From a bacterium (GTDB taxonomy: Bacteria; Patescibacteria; Paceibacteria; UBA9973; UBA6065): 6,517 nucleotides of DNA. Below the pieces are notes generated by a model. The model had not been told where the DNA came from, ran no database searches, and was given only the letters and a program-made list of their open reading frames with translations. The position numbers and the translations under genes are program-made. The number at the start of each line of letters is the position of its first letter. The first letter of the stretch is position 1. Positions 1 through 5,911 of this stretch are shown piece by piece. The stretch is from the NCBI GenBank assembly GCA_030680695.1, contig JAUXUT010000012.1:1-6517 (forward strand), read 5' to 3'.

Positions 1-496
1 TGAGACCACGGGCACGCAAGTTGGATTCGATGACCCTTCTTGCAGCCTCTGCTTCTTCAAAGCGATTGCGTTCTACAAAGAGCGCCGACATCAAAGCGAT
101 CTTGAAGGCCGGCTTGCCAAAGGTCAGTTCCGACTCAGCGGCATCCATTGCATGATCGGCGGAACGTTCCGCCATTGAAGGACGCCGACCGGTCTTTTCC
201 GCGAGCGCCAGCATGAAACCCTCAAAAAGAGTGCGACGTGCGCGCAGGGATCCGCGCAGGACATCGGGCGGCTCGCGGCGCATGGAGAGGGAGTACATGA
301 CCGGCAGGTTGGGATAGAAGACATCCGCGGTCAAGCGCGACCAGGGACGGTCTGCCATCCCCGGCACACCCGTGCCACGCGCAGACAGCGGCAGCAAATA
401 GCCGCCCGGAAAGAGCAGATGGTCTTCCAGCACTTCCACGGCTTCGGAGGCAATCGATGCGGCAAATTGATCTTGAGGTTCAGGCATGGACGGCAT
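1..496 (-). CDS. Partial CDS, possible VirB4/TraC-like conjugation ATPase N-terminal region
   Basis: An open frame runs without a stop from ATG 496 off the left edge, giving 165 residues. The protein begins MPSMPEPQDQF and has an Asp-Pro-Asn-rich first half (LLFPGGYLLPLSARG, VFYPNLPVMYSLSMRREPPD). A long charged helical stretch follows, then FKIALMSALFVERNRFEEAE and a final helix ending NLRARGL. The order strand (YSLSMR..PPD), long helical arm, strand (FKIALMSALFV), helix (FEEAEAARRVIESNLRARGL) recalls the N-terminal region of VirB4/TraC-type ATPases. In those proteins it precedes the Walker-motif domain, which here would lie outside the window. No Walker motif is visible, so the call is by fold pattern only. 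No ribosome binding site precedes ATG 496 or the in-frame ATG at 487. A TATCAT box 7 nt before ATG 487 would allow a leaderless start there. The gene is real by length and coding character; its function is uncertain. Confidence 0.45.
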   Translation of the reverse strand, partial: MPSMPEPQDQFAASIASEAVEVLEDHLLFPGGYLLPLSARGTGVPGMADRPWSRLTADVFYPNLPVMYSLSMRREPPDVLRGSLRARRTLFEGFMLALAEKTGRRPSMAERSADHAMDAAESELTFGKPAFKIALMSALFVERNRFEEAEAARRVIESNLRARGL

Positions 497-501
497 GATA
501 C

Positions 502-533
502 AAAAAGACACGGACGGGTGTTCCGTCCGTGTC
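502..533 (-). terminator. Rho-independent terminator, minus strand
   Basis: A perfect 11-bp stem (GACACGGACGG pairing with CCGTCCGTGTC) closes a 5-nt loop. On the minus strand it is followed at once by five T residues (506-502). No T-run follows on the plus strand, so it acts on leftward transcription. It would stop read-through from the AbiE operon upstream. It is odd in ending only 5 bases before ATG 496 of the partial gene, which leaves no room for a ribosome binding site after the hairpin. Confidence 0.85.
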
Positions 534-856
534 GCTACTGAAACCGTCCCATGACAGAAAAGAAGCAGGAGCGACCCGCCCAAACCCGCCTGCCATGCGG
601 CTCATAGCGCCCTGACTGGGTCACATGGGTCTGCGAGACGCTCGTTTGTCGTTGTCCTGCGAATTACCAAATGGGGACGATGATATTGTTCGTATAAGGA
701 AACGTTTGTTTCGCGTTTTCAAGAAAATATGAAACAGCGCCCCTGGGAAGCCGGGAAAAATGTGAGGGTCCCCCCACCTCGGTTCCTGCAATTGAAGACC
801 TCGGATGGCATGGCGATCAGCAGATGGATGGCGTCTGGATTAAAACCGGACACCAC
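534..856. other. Intergenic stretch with no recognised gene
   Basis: About 320 bases separate the terminator from the end of the first AbiEii gene. Short minus-strand frames are present, of 38 codons (about 599-483, overlapping the terminator and the partial gene) and 30 codons near 720-810. They show no recognisable motif or convincing ribosome binding site. A plus-strand frame starting at 729 is only the antisense shadow of AbiEii. A TTCGTATAA motif at 689-697 also occurs on the minus strand in the first AbiE promoter (2183-2175). No tRNA, IS end or convincing promoter was seen. It may hold the end of an element or a decayed gene. Confidence 0.4.
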
Positions 857-1546
857 TCAACTTCCCAACCTCAATTTCAACATCGAAATCGTATCTTCAC
901 GCAGTTTGGACTTGGCCCAGTCCTTCTGGCTGGGCGTCAAAAACTCCCCAACCGCATCCAGGATTTTACGGTTGCTCATCTTCTCCAACTGCCCGATGCA
1001 GGTTTGCATGAACGCATCAAAGGACATGCCGGAGCGCTCCTGGACAATCTCACGATTGATCGGGAAACGCTGTCGTAGGAAAAACCAGACATCGTAGATG
1101 TCCCGACTGGTCTTGCCAATCCGTTCGTGCATGGCAACCAATGTATGCGCAAAAACGTCCTCGGGGATCATCACGAGCATGAAAACGCCCAGATAGGTCT
1201 TGATCTCATAGCGGGAGCCAAATTGCCGCCGGTTGATTTCCACCTTGATATGGCGCGCCTTGTCCTCATAAGAGAGCACGTAAAAGATGCCAAAACGCTT
1301 CCGGTTCGCCTCCCGGATCGTTCCGTATTTCTCGACGATATTCGTGACCCGCTCGTATACAACCTCTTCCTGGTCCTCAACAAGATGGTCAAAATCGAGG
1401 TCGACGGAAAAACGATCCAGTCCATAGAACAACAAGGCAGCCGTGCCGCCCTTGAATCCCAGAAATGGTGCGATTCTGGTGTCCGAATAGATGTCCTTGA
1501 GGATTTGGAAGAGAATGGTCTTGTGCGCGGAGATGTCGAGTTTCAT
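857..1546 (-). CDS. abiEii: AbiEii-family nucleotidyltransferase toxin (type IV toxin-antitoxin)
   Basis: The 229-residue product is the toxin half of an AbiE system. Characterised AbiEii proteins are cytoplasmic DNA-polymerase-beta-fold nucleotidyltransferases that arrest growth, and related MenT toxins modify tRNA 3' ends. Seen here: KGGT at 32-35, then R45-F-S-V-D49-L-D51-F-D53, which is the nucleotide/metal motif; K101-V-E103 as the third acidic strand; and R148-D-I-Y-D152-V-W as the C-terminal motif. Relatives of this subgroup usually read AHKLVAL between the last two. This protein reads AHTLVAM, with Thr135 (codon ACA) at the usual Lys. A single base change would give that, and it may weaken or kill activity. 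Length is slightly short for the family but complete. The start overlaps the antitoxin stop as ATGA, and GAGGGA at 1561-1556 lies 9 nt upstream as a good ribosome binding site. The genes are surely co-transcribed and translationally coupled. Confidence 0.93.
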   Translation of the reverse strand: MKLDISAHKTILFQILKDIYSDTRIAPFLGFKGGTAALLFYGLDRFSVDLDFDHLVEDQEEVVYERVTNIVEKYGTIREANRKRFGIFYVLSYEDKARHIKVEINRRQFGSRYEIKTYLGVFMLVMIPEDVFAHTLVAMHERIGKTSRDIYDVWFFLRQRFPINREIVQERSGMSFDAFMQTCIGQLEKMSNRKILDAVGEFLTPSQKDWAKSKLREDTISMLKLRLGS

Positions 1547-2130
1547 GGTTTATTTTCCCTCTGATGCTTATAGAATCTGCGGACCCGCCGTTCCATGCTT
1601 TGATTCTGGTAGATCGGAAGCATGTCGAATATCTTATTCCAATCCAAACTATTGGGATTGTCAACATGGGTATCGCCGTGAAGATAGAGCGTGTCCAAAA
1701 ACGCCCGTTCCTTGCTTGCAAAGGAGCTCTCATTCCTGTTCTCGATTCCCAAAGGATGCGTGAGAATGGACATCTTGACCTTCCGAAAAGAATAGACCTG
1801 TCCATCCACTTCAATATCGCGGGTTAGATACGAAGCGACGCTGATCCGGGTATGGAACTGGAAGATCAGACCTTCCTGGACAAGAATGGTCTCAAAACTT
1901 ACATAAGAGGGGGCATAGATCCGTGTGGCGAGCTCCAATTTAATATAATTCGCGTCCTTGGCGTAAAGCCCTTTGCGGATGCGGTACAACTTGCCACGAC
2001 GCACGTAATAGCTGAGCCGCACCCGGGTCGCCTGCGTGCTGGGTTCTTTCCATAGTAAAGCTACGTCTTCCACGGTAAAGACGGTCTTGGGGGATCGGAG
2101 GATGGCTTCCAAATACTGACTTTTCTGCAT
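1543..2130 (-). CDS. abiEi: AbiEi-family antitoxin and transcriptional autorepressor (type IV toxin-antitoxin)
   Basis: This 195-residue protein is the partner of the toxin that overlaps its stop codon. Residues about 5-58 form the family's winged helix-turn-helix: T19-V-E-D-V-ALLW, then a recognition-helix region TRVRLSYYVRRGKL, and the wing YRIRKGLYA. The C-terminal part carries the family's SFETIL (78-83), the YSFRKVK strand (113-119) and the ERAFLDTLYLHG helix (141-152). In studied AbiE systems this protein neutralises the toxin without stable binding and represses its own operon through the winged-helix domain. ATG 2130 is preferred because the HTH homology begins a few residues in. Only a weak CAGG at 2140-2137 precedes it. 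A candidate promoter and palindrome lie just upstream at 2167-2200. The protein is not obviously similar to the second antitoxin in this window outside the shared HTH layout. Confidence 0.9.
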   Translation of the reverse strand: MQKSQYLEAILRSPKTVFTVEDVALLWKEPSTQATRVRLSYYVRRGKLYRIRKGLYAKDANYIKLELATRIYAPSYVSFETILVQEGLIFQFHTRISVASYLTRDIEVDGQVYSFRKVKMSILTHPLGIENRNESSFASKERAFLDTLYLHGDTHVDNPNSLDWNKIFDMLPIYQNQSMERRVRRFYKHQRENKP

Positions 2131-2166
2131 ATTTCGCCTGGAAATTAGTTTAATCCTTATTTTCAG

Positions 2167-2200
2167 TTCATATATTATACGAATTTGCCGACCAGGTCAA
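2167..2200 (-). promoter_or_regulatory. Candidate promoter and palindromic operator of the first AbiE operon
   Basis: On the minus strand TTGACC (2200-2195) precedes TATAAT (2179-2174) by 15 bp, or the overlapping TAATAT (2177-2172) by 17 bp. The leader before ATG 2130 would be about 35 nt. The -10 sits inside a 17-bp imperfect palindrome, TTCGTATAATATATGAA (2183-2167), in which 7 of 8 pairs match and the eighth is G-T. The antitoxin family is known to bind inverted repeats in its own promoter, so this is a reasonable operator. The 10-mer GTATAATATA is shared with the promoter of the second AbiE operon, though much of it is simply -10 consensus. Confidence 0.5.
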
Positions 2201-2424
2201 GCACTTGGCATGGAAATGGCCAGGATTTCTTCACATTCGCTGCTCCATCAGGTTTTCCAATTCCCTGCCCGCCTCAAACCTGAAATGCTCTCAACGCTCC
2301 AGCAGACCTGCCAATAGTTTTCATTCGTAATGGAATAATGCGGCAAAATTATTTCATTGACAGCGAAAACATTTTGCCGTGGAAGGGTACCATTCCCTTT
2401 CCAATGACGTTTACAATTGTGCCG

Positions 2425-4875
2425 ATGTACATCCATCTCACGACCCACTCCGCCAACTCCCTGCAGGAAGGCTTGCTGACCCCGACTAATCTGGTTCAGT
2501 CTGCACAAGCCTGTGGCATGTCCGCACTTGGACTGACCGATCATCGCCTGCTGACTGGAACAGTTGAATTTGTAAAAGCCTGCAAGGATGGCAGCATCCA
2601 GCCTGTCATTGGGTTGGAGATCGATCTGGAAAATGGTCCGCTTCAATTGTTAGCGACGAGTATCGAAGGCTGGTCCAACCTCTGCCGGCTGAGCAGCGCG
2701 CTGGCTCTGCGCGACAATCCTGATCTTCCCTGTTCGTTGGAAACGCTTTTTCAATATTCCAAAGACCTGATCGCCCTGTGCGGCAACCCGCACGGTCTAC
2801 AAGATGGATTTGAAGGTCGCCTGTATGTTGCCTTGCGTAATATATCCAACGCCGGATCGGTATCCGAGCAGGCACATAAACTGGGATTGCCGACCGTGGT
2901 GGCACACCCCGTCTATTACAAAACTCCTGAGCAAGCCCGATTACAAAAAACGCTGGCTGCCATCCGACTCAATCAAACGGTTAATACCATTCCCCAAACA
3001 GCCCTTGCCCCGGCAGATGCCTGGTTCATGCCGTCGCAGATCATCGAAGAACGCTTCAAGGAATTTCCCGAGGCATTACACGCCACAATGGAAATCGCCG
3101 AACGCTGTCGTTTCGATCTGCCTCTTGGCACATCCCAAATGCCGATCGTGCCCCTGCCGGATGACGTGACCGTCACGCAGCATCTACGCGACAAAGCCAC
3201 AACCGGAGCCAAAGAACTCTATGGCGAGATCATACCGGAGATCCAAGCGCGACTGGATCATGAACTGGATGTAATCGAACGCATGGGTTTCGAGCCGATC
3301 TTCCTGATCGTCGAGGACATCCTGAACTTCGCGCGCGAAACGGGAGTCCCGTATTCCTCGCGTGGTTCGGCTGCATCTTCTCTGGTCGCGCATTGTTTGG
3401 GAATCACCAGCCCGGATCCAATGCGGCTCAACTTGTACTTTGAACGTTTCCTCAACCCTGCGCGCGTCACGCCGCCAGACATCGACGCCGACCTTTGTTC
3501 CCGTCGCAGAGATGCTGTGATCCAGCACGTCTTCGACACCTATGGCGCTGACAAAGTGGCGATGGTGGGAACGATCAACCGCTACCGCCCACGCTCCGCG
3601 CTTGGGGATGTCGCCAAGGCATACGGACTGGAACCTGCCAAGGTCCGCGAACTCGCCAATCAATTGCCGCATGCCTGGTGGGCGCGCTCCGAAGACTCCG
3701 AGGATGGTGAGGACTCCCCCTCTCCATTTGCCGACCTGCGAACTGCCAATCCCTCCTATCAGTCCATCTTCGATGATGCTGAAGCCATCTTGAAAATTCC
3801 CCGTCATCTTTCCATGCATCCAGGTGGTGTCATCGTTGCACCCGGCGCCCTGACCGATCTTGTGCCTGTGATGCGCTCGGGAGGCAAGGGCGTAGTCATC
3901 ACGCAGCTTGATCTCGAATCAGTCGAGGCATTGGGATTGGTGAAGATCGACCTGTTGGGTATCCGCGGTCTAACCGTGCTTGGTGATGTAGCCGAATTCA
4001 TTCAACAGAATCAACCTGGACAATATCCGACTCCGTTGGCAGTTTTGGACTCGACACCCTCCGATGACCCCAAGACATCCAATCGCATCGAGAAAGGTGA
4101 GACCATCGGTTGCTTCCAGATCGAAAGTCCAGGCATGCGCGCCACCCTGCGCGAGATCCATGCGAGGACGGAAGATGACATCATGGCAGCACTGGCGCTG
4201 TACCGCCCCGGTCCCTTGACAGGCGGATTGAAGGATGCTTTTGTAAGACGTTTCAAGGGGGAGGAACCGGTACGGCATCTTCATCCAGCGCTCGCCCCAT
4301 TGTTGGATGAGACCTTCGGGGTCATCCTGTACCAGGAGCAGGCGCTGCGTATCGCCAATGAACTGGCAGGCTTCAGCCTGGCAGAAGCCGACCTGTTGAG
4401 ACGCGCGATGAGCCATTTCGATCCGGGCAAGAAGATGCAGGAGTTGGAAAGAAAGTTCGTCAATGAAGCGCAGGCGCGAAGCAGCATTCCCATCGAGACC
4501 GGCGAACGCATCTGGGAAATGATGGCAGCCTTTGCGGGCTATGGTTTTCCCAAAGCCCATGCCGCCTCATATGCAAAGGTCGGCTGGCGTTCCGCCTGGT
4601 GCAAGCAATATTTTCCGGCGGAGTTCATGGCGGCGGTGCTTGCCAATTGGGGCGGGTATTACAGCCAGCGTGTTTACTTGAGCGAGGCCAGGCGTTTGGG
4701 ATTGAAAGTTCGTCCCCCGCATGTGAATTATTCACGACATCAGTTCTCTGTGCAAAGGCGCGCGCGCCAAAGAATTCCTGAACATCAACCTGGAAGATGT
4801 GGACCTGGCAACCGGGGCGGTAATGATCCGTCAAGGCAAAGGACGCAAGCCGCGCATGGTGTTTCTGGGGCGTAA
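2425..4875 (+). CDS. dnaE: DnaE-type DNA polymerase III alpha subunit, 3'-truncated
   Basis: A C-family replicative or error-prone DNA polymerase. Residues are numbered from the preferred start, ATG 2425 (MYIHLTTHS), where family homology begins; ATG 2404 and 2338 are in-frame alternatives adding 7 or 29 residues. A TACAAT box 7 nt upstream would allow a leaderless transcript, and no clear ribosome binding site is seen. The PHP domain shows H4, H8, TDH (38-40) and GLE (63-65). T6 replaces the metal-binding His of HxHxH, so proofreading by this domain is doubtful. The polymerase core shows SSRGSAASSL (311-320), catalytic PDIDAD with D352 and D354, LVKID with D509, GCFQIESPGMR (562-572), YRPGPL (593-598), YQEQAL (636-641) and GYGFPKAHAASYA (705-717). 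Similarity ends at NYSRHQFSV (V776). The last 40 residues are an out-of-frame reading of a recombinase. Complete relatives run to roughly 1000 residues or more; the HhH and OB-like parts are missing. The YYSQRVYLSEARRLGL stretch is DnaE2/ImuC-like, but no imuA, imuB or lexA is in view. Confidence 0.92.
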   Translation: MYIHLTTHSANSLQEGLLTPTNLVQSAQACGMSALGLTDHRLLTGTVEFVKACKDGSIQPVIGLEIDLENGPLQLLATSIEGWSNLCRLSSALALRDNPDLPCSLETLFQYSKDLIALCGNPHGLQDGFEGRLYVALRNISNAGSVSEQAHKLGLPTVVAHPVYYKTPEQARLQKTLAAIRLNQTVNTIPQTALAPADAWFMPSQIIEERFKEFPEALHATMEIAERCRFDLPLGTSQMPIVPLPDDVTVTQHLRDKATTGAKELYGEIIPEIQARLDHELDVIERMGFEPIFLIVEDILNFARETGVPYSSRGSAASSLVAHCLGITSPDPMRLNLYFERFLNPARVTPPDIDADLCSRRRDAVIQHVFDTYGADKVAMVGTINRYRPRSALGDVAKAYGLEPAKVRELANQLPHAWWARSEDSEDGEDSPSPFADLRTANPSYQSIFDDAEAILKIPRHLSMHPGGVIVAPGALTDLVPVMRSGGKGVVITQLDLESVEALGLVKIDLLGIRGLTVLGDVAEFIQQNQPGQYPTPLAVLDSTPSDDPKTSNRIEKGETIGCFQIESPGMRATLREIHARTEDDIMAALALYRPGPLTGGLKDAFVRRFKGEEPVRHLHPALAPLLDETFGVILYQEQALRIANELAGFSLAEADLLRRAMSHFDPGKKMQELERKFVNEAQARSSIPIETGERIWEMMAAFAGYGFPKAHAASYAKVGWRSAWCKQYFPAEFMAAVLANWGGYYSQRVYLSEARRLGLKVRPPHVNYSRHQFSVQRRARQRIPEHQPGRCGPGNRGGNDPSRQRTQAAHGVSGA
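4750..4768. other. Fusion junction between dnaE and a tyrosine recombinase
   Basis: Up to about 4752 the plus-strand frame encodes DnaE (HQFSV). From about 4757 the recombinase frame (+1 relative to dnaE) encodes GARAKEFLNINLEDVDL, the catalytic Arg motif of tyrosine recombinases. The switch is abrupt and both partners are on the same strand. It lies next to GGCGCGCGCGCC (4757-4768), a 12-bp self-complementary alternating GC run. A deletion, a short-homology recombination or an assembly join could each produce this. Confidence 0.7.
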
Positions 4876-5209
4876 AACCATTCGGGCGATCCGTGGATAC
4901 CTGCGCTATCGGAAGGACAACAGTCCAGCTTTGTGGGTTTCCACTCACGGCGAGAGGATGACCTATTCCGCCTTGCGCTGTTTCCTACGCCGGCGCGCGG
5001 AACAGGTCAGCTTGAAGTCCATCCCCACCCCCCACGATTTTCGCCGCGCATTCGCCCTGGTCATGCTGCGCAATGGGGTGGATATCTTCGCCCTCCAGAA
5101 ACTGATGGGACATTCCGACCTGCAGATCCTGCGGCGCTACCTGGCACAGACCGATCAGGATATTCATACCGCTCACATGCGGGGCAGTCCGGTGGATGGT
5201 AATTTGTAA
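4754..5209 (+). pseudogene. Tyrosine recombinase (XerC/D-like integrase), C-terminal catalytic fragment
   Basis: Only the catalytic domain is present. All expected residues are visible: Arg in GARAKE (4763-4765), Lys in GKGRK (4838-4840), HDFR with His 5033-5035 and Arg 5042-5044, His in LMGHSD (5111-5113) and the nucleophile Tyr in LRRYL (5138-5140). The protein ends after PVDGNL at TAA 5209. The N-terminal core-binding domain is missing: upstream the frame reaches TGA at 4724-4726, with no recombinase-like sequence before about 4754. The first in-frame start is GTG 4799, which would give 136 residues without the first catalytic Arg. A working recombinase is therefore unlikely. Intact relatives cut and rejoin DNA in integrons, phages, integrative elements and chromosome dimer resolution. 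The fragment is fused behind truncated dnaE and ends about 90 bases before the second AbiE operon, so it may be a remnant of the element that carried that operon. Confidence 0.88.
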
Positions 5210-5261
5210 AGAAGGATCTACAGAAATATGGTTACAGCATTCGTATCTTCAAAAAAGGCAC

Positions 5262-5290
5262 TTTACATTCATACTCACTTTAAGTATAAT
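5262..5290 (+). promoter_or_regulatory. Sigma-70-type promoter of the second AbiE operon, probably leaderless
   Basis: TTTACA (5262-5267) and TATAAT (5285-5290) are separated by 17 bp, a near-perfect housekeeping promoter. The expected transcript start, 6-8 nt after the -10, falls at 5296-5298, on the ATG at 5297. The transcript should therefore have no leader or almost none. This decides the gene start in favour of 5297 over the upstream in-frame ATG 5228, whose extra codons would overlie the promoter. Confidence 0.82.
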
Positions 5291-5307
5291 ATAAGTATGA
5301 ATGTAAA
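5262..5307. repeat. Perfect 14-bp inverted repeat, candidate AbiEi operator
   Basis: TTTACATTCATACT (5262-5275) and its exact reverse complement AGTATGAATGTAAA (5294-5307) are separated by 18 bp. The arms are spaced 32 bp start to start, about three helical turns, so two antitoxin molecules could sit on the same face. The left arm contains the whole -35 and the right arm contains the transcript start and ATG. A further AGTAT half-site lies in the spacer at 5283-5287. Occupancy would block RNA polymerase. AbiEi antitoxins are known to repress by binding inverted repeats at their promoters; that this repeat is such a site is inference. Confidence 0.75.
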
Positions 5308-5911
5308 AACCGATTCACCTCGAATGGATAAGCTCCGACAGATCATGAAAAGCCGGCAAGGTCTCCTCTTAACGTCCGACCTGGCTCATTTCAACATTCC
5401 CCGAACCTACCTTTCGATCATGGAGCAAAATGGCGAAATCGAACGGGTCTCCAGAGGAGTATATCGATCTACTGCCGCGTTTATCGAGGATGAGCTGTTC
5501 AGCTTCCAGTCCAGATACAGCTCAACAATCTTTTCACATGAGACAGCCTTATATCTGCATGACTTAACGGACAGGGCTCCTCTAGCATATTCGATCACTG
5601 TCCCATCTGGTTACCATTCTCAATTTCTGAACAATAGTGGACATAAAATTTTTTATGTCAGTCGTGATCTATTTGACCTGGGTATCATCTTGATGAATAC
5701 ACCACATGGGAATAAAGTCCGAACCACCGATCTCGAAAGAACCATCTGCGACATTATGCGTAGCCGGAATCAAATTGATATCCAGGTACGCAATGCTGCG
5801 CTGAAGCGTTATGTAAAAAACAAAGACAGAAACCTTGACCTGCTATACGCCTATGCCAAACGTTTCCGCGCGCAAAACATTGTCAGGGAAAATCTGGAGA
5901 TCCTCCTATGA
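5297..5911 (+). CDS. abiEi: AbiEi-family antitoxin and autorepressor of a second type IV toxin-antitoxin system
   Basis: From ATG 5297 the product has 204 residues. An N-terminal winged helix-turn-helix spans about 10-58: MDKLRQIM, LLLTSDLAHFNIPRTYLSIM as the helix-turn-helix, and IERVSRGVYR as the wing. The C-terminal region follows the family pattern: FSHETALYLHDLTDRAP (79-95), YSITVPSGYH (98-107), VRTTDLERTICDIMR (141-155) and a basic final helix. It should neutralise the toxin encoded next and repress the operon through the inverted repeat over its promoter. An upstream in-frame ATG at 5228 with GAAGGA 11 nt before it could be used on a read-through transcript, adding 23 residues unlike the family. 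The sequence around this operon is visibly more AT-rich than dnaE, which suggests separate acquisition. The stop overlaps the toxin start as ATGA. Confidence 0.9.
   Translation: MNVKTDSPRMDKLRQIMKSRQGLLLTSDLAHFNIPRTYLSIMEQNGEIERVSRGVYRSTAAFIEDELFSFQSRYSSTIFSHETALYLHDLTDRAPLAYSITVPSGYHSQFLNNSGHKIFYVSRDLFDLGIILMNTPHGNKVRTTDLERTICDIMRSRNQIDIQVRNAALKRYVKNKDRNLDLLYAYAKRFRAQNIVRENLEILL

Noticed and set aside
483..599. 38-codon minus-strand frame (MAGGFGRVAPASF ...)
   Set aside because: It runs through the terminator hairpin and overlaps the partial gene in another frame; no ribosome binding site or family pattern.
765..800. Possible second minus-strand terminator (GAGG ... CCTC then TTTTT)
   Set aside because: The stem is only about four pairs around a G-tract and is separated from the T-run; much weaker than the hairpin at 502-533.
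729..1564. Plus-strand frames starting at 729, 824 and 1127 across the first toxin gene
   Set aside because: They are antisense to AbiEii, whose full motif set is intact on the minus strand; no domain pattern is seen in them.
2357..2393. TTGACA at 2357-2362 as a dnaE promoter
   Set aside because: No -10 lies 16-18 bp downstream; the nearest candidate, TACCAT, is 25 bp away.
3184..3819. A 211-codon minus-strand frame inside dnaE
   Set aside because: It is antisense to the polymerase core, which carries the catalytic motifs; the low-complexity translation looks like a coding shadow.
3970..4560. A 196-codon minus-strand frame inside dnaE
   Set aside because: It is antisense to continuous DnaE motifs (FQIESPGMR, YRPGPL, GYGFPKAHAASYA) and has no recognisable domain of its own.
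5228..5296. Upstream start (ATG 5228) for the second antitoxin
   Set aside because: The added 23 residues lack family resemblance and their codons overlie a near-consensus promoter whose transcript starts at about 5297.
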